Source: Adiantum capillus-veneris
Taxonomy: Eukaryota > Streptophyta > Polypodiopsida > Polypodiales > Pteridaceae
DNA: 64,000 bases
Assembly: GCA_014529385.2 (NCBI GenBank)
Contig: CM043962.1
Location: 121,109,970-121,173,969 of the forward strand
Reading direction: 5' to 3'
In this document: in pieces, positions 59,701-61,636 of the stretch
How the letters are laid out: the number at the start of each line of letters is the position of its first letter
Position numbering within the stretch: position 1 is the stretch's first letter
The notes under the pieces: generated by a model
What the model was told of the DNA's origin: nothing
The model's input: the letters and a program-made list of their open reading frames with translations, nothing else
Database searches by the model: none
Made by a program: the position numbers and the translations under genes

Positions 59701-61046
59701 TGAAACAAGCGGGAGATCATATATACCTATGGTCTCTCAATTCACGCCCACTGGCTATCTGTCAATCCTCGTGCCCACACTGTTGTTGCATACATGAGGG
59801 CTGGGCTAACTAATGTATCAAATAGCCAGCCCTTTGTGCAAGGATCCTAAAAGCGAGCCTGATGACATCTCCGCTCTTCGGGTGAATCTGTCAGTGGCGG
59901 CGTGTGCCATGGAGAAGGGTCCCTGTCTGCTAGTGAAGGCGACTCCCAGATAGACGTAGGGGGTGACCACCTCAACTGGGCATCCTGCTAACTTAAATGT
60001 GGTTGCTTTCTGGACTAATCTAGTGGTGTGGAAGATCATGACCTTGGTCTTCCCAAGGTTCATTGCCAGTCCTCTGTGTGTACAGAACTCATCCAAGGCG
60101 CTCAAATGGCTCTGTAAACCCCTGGTGACTCTGAAATCAAAACAATGTCATAAGCATATAGCATAATGTGGATTGGAGAACTTGCTAGGTCAGCTCCTGT
60201 CCCTCCCGCTTGCAAGATGTAATCGGAGCGTTGATGTAGAATCCAAAAAGATCAGGGGGAGGGGGCATCCTTACTTAACACCAATGGTGCTAGCAATGGA
60301 CTTCGACAGGTTGCCTGGACAACGAACTCTTCCAGCCACTCTCTCATAGAGAGCATAGATGGCCCATATCATCTCTGATGGTATCCCCATACTCTGAAGC
60401 TGCTGAAAGAGATTCTCCTATGGGATTGTATCCCCCATATAGTTTGGCCATTGTATGGCCAATCATGATAAGTCCTGTAATTACCTCGGTCCAAGGTGTC
60501 CGAGACTTGTGGATTGGCACAATGGCGTGCCAAGTCCACTCTTGTGGGAAGCCCTCCCCTATAGCCCGGTCTGCGGGGCTATAGTAGCGGTTGCATTAAT
60601 GAGGTGCTCACTTTGTAATCTTGTATGATTTGAAGACCGGCGGTGCTGTAGATGGTGGATGGCCTTCTTGACCATCTCCATTGTGAAGAAAGAAGAGCTC
60701 GTGGGTCAAGGCCCGGGCGGTTGTGGAATCAAATGCTGGTGTGGTACCTCGTAGAGTTTCTCAGAACTTTCTCTACGTAATTGTGCCATATTTGTGCCTC
60801 AATAGGGATAGGCGGTCGTGGCTCTCAAAGGGTGCGCCATATTGTGGCATTGTCCATGCTCATGAATAAGTGGTTTAGCTTTAGCTCCTGTGCCTCCTCA
60901 AAGGCTCGCCGCTTTCAGCATGTGAGTATCTTCATATGGCGTCTCACCTCTCGATCAGTGATCTCCCTAAGGGTCCGCTGCGCACGCACTGGTGGTAAAG
61001 GTCTCTGCACTCATCATCATATCAGCTGTTCTGTGGCATAGTCCCT

Positions 61047-61078
<32 letters not shown>

Positions 61079-61579
61079 GGCCTGTGTGGGTGGTGTGCGG
61101 GAAAGAGCTAATGACCGATGTCTGAAGGACGGATGTGATGTGGGAGGTGAGCACGAGTAGTGGTGTAGAGGTGTGGATTAAAAGGAGTCCCTTATCGACC
61201 TCTGCCGAGTATAGGGGGGACTAGCTTGTCATAATAATCAATATCTAATTCTCCTAAATGATTTTCTCATGTTAAACTGATCATTTAATATGGGGAAGTG
61301 TCAGGGGAGAAAAAGCTAGAATATTGGTTAAGCTAGCAGACCGGCCACAGTAGGGATCCAAAGGGGGGGCCATCTGCAAAAGAGCCATGTGCAACAATGG
61401 GCTTAAAAGACCTTAAGGTTCAGCCCATTAAGACTTCCAAAATGCTAAGGTTCCAAAATTCAAAGGTTGTGTCCAAAGGTCAAGCATGGGGGGAATTGGA
61501 TGCTTTGTGTGTGTCCCAAAAGTCTTTATCAATCCCTACATAGGAGGGGGCGAGCCTTGGGAGTAGGGGATGAGAGAAA

Positions 61580-61636
<57 letters not shown>
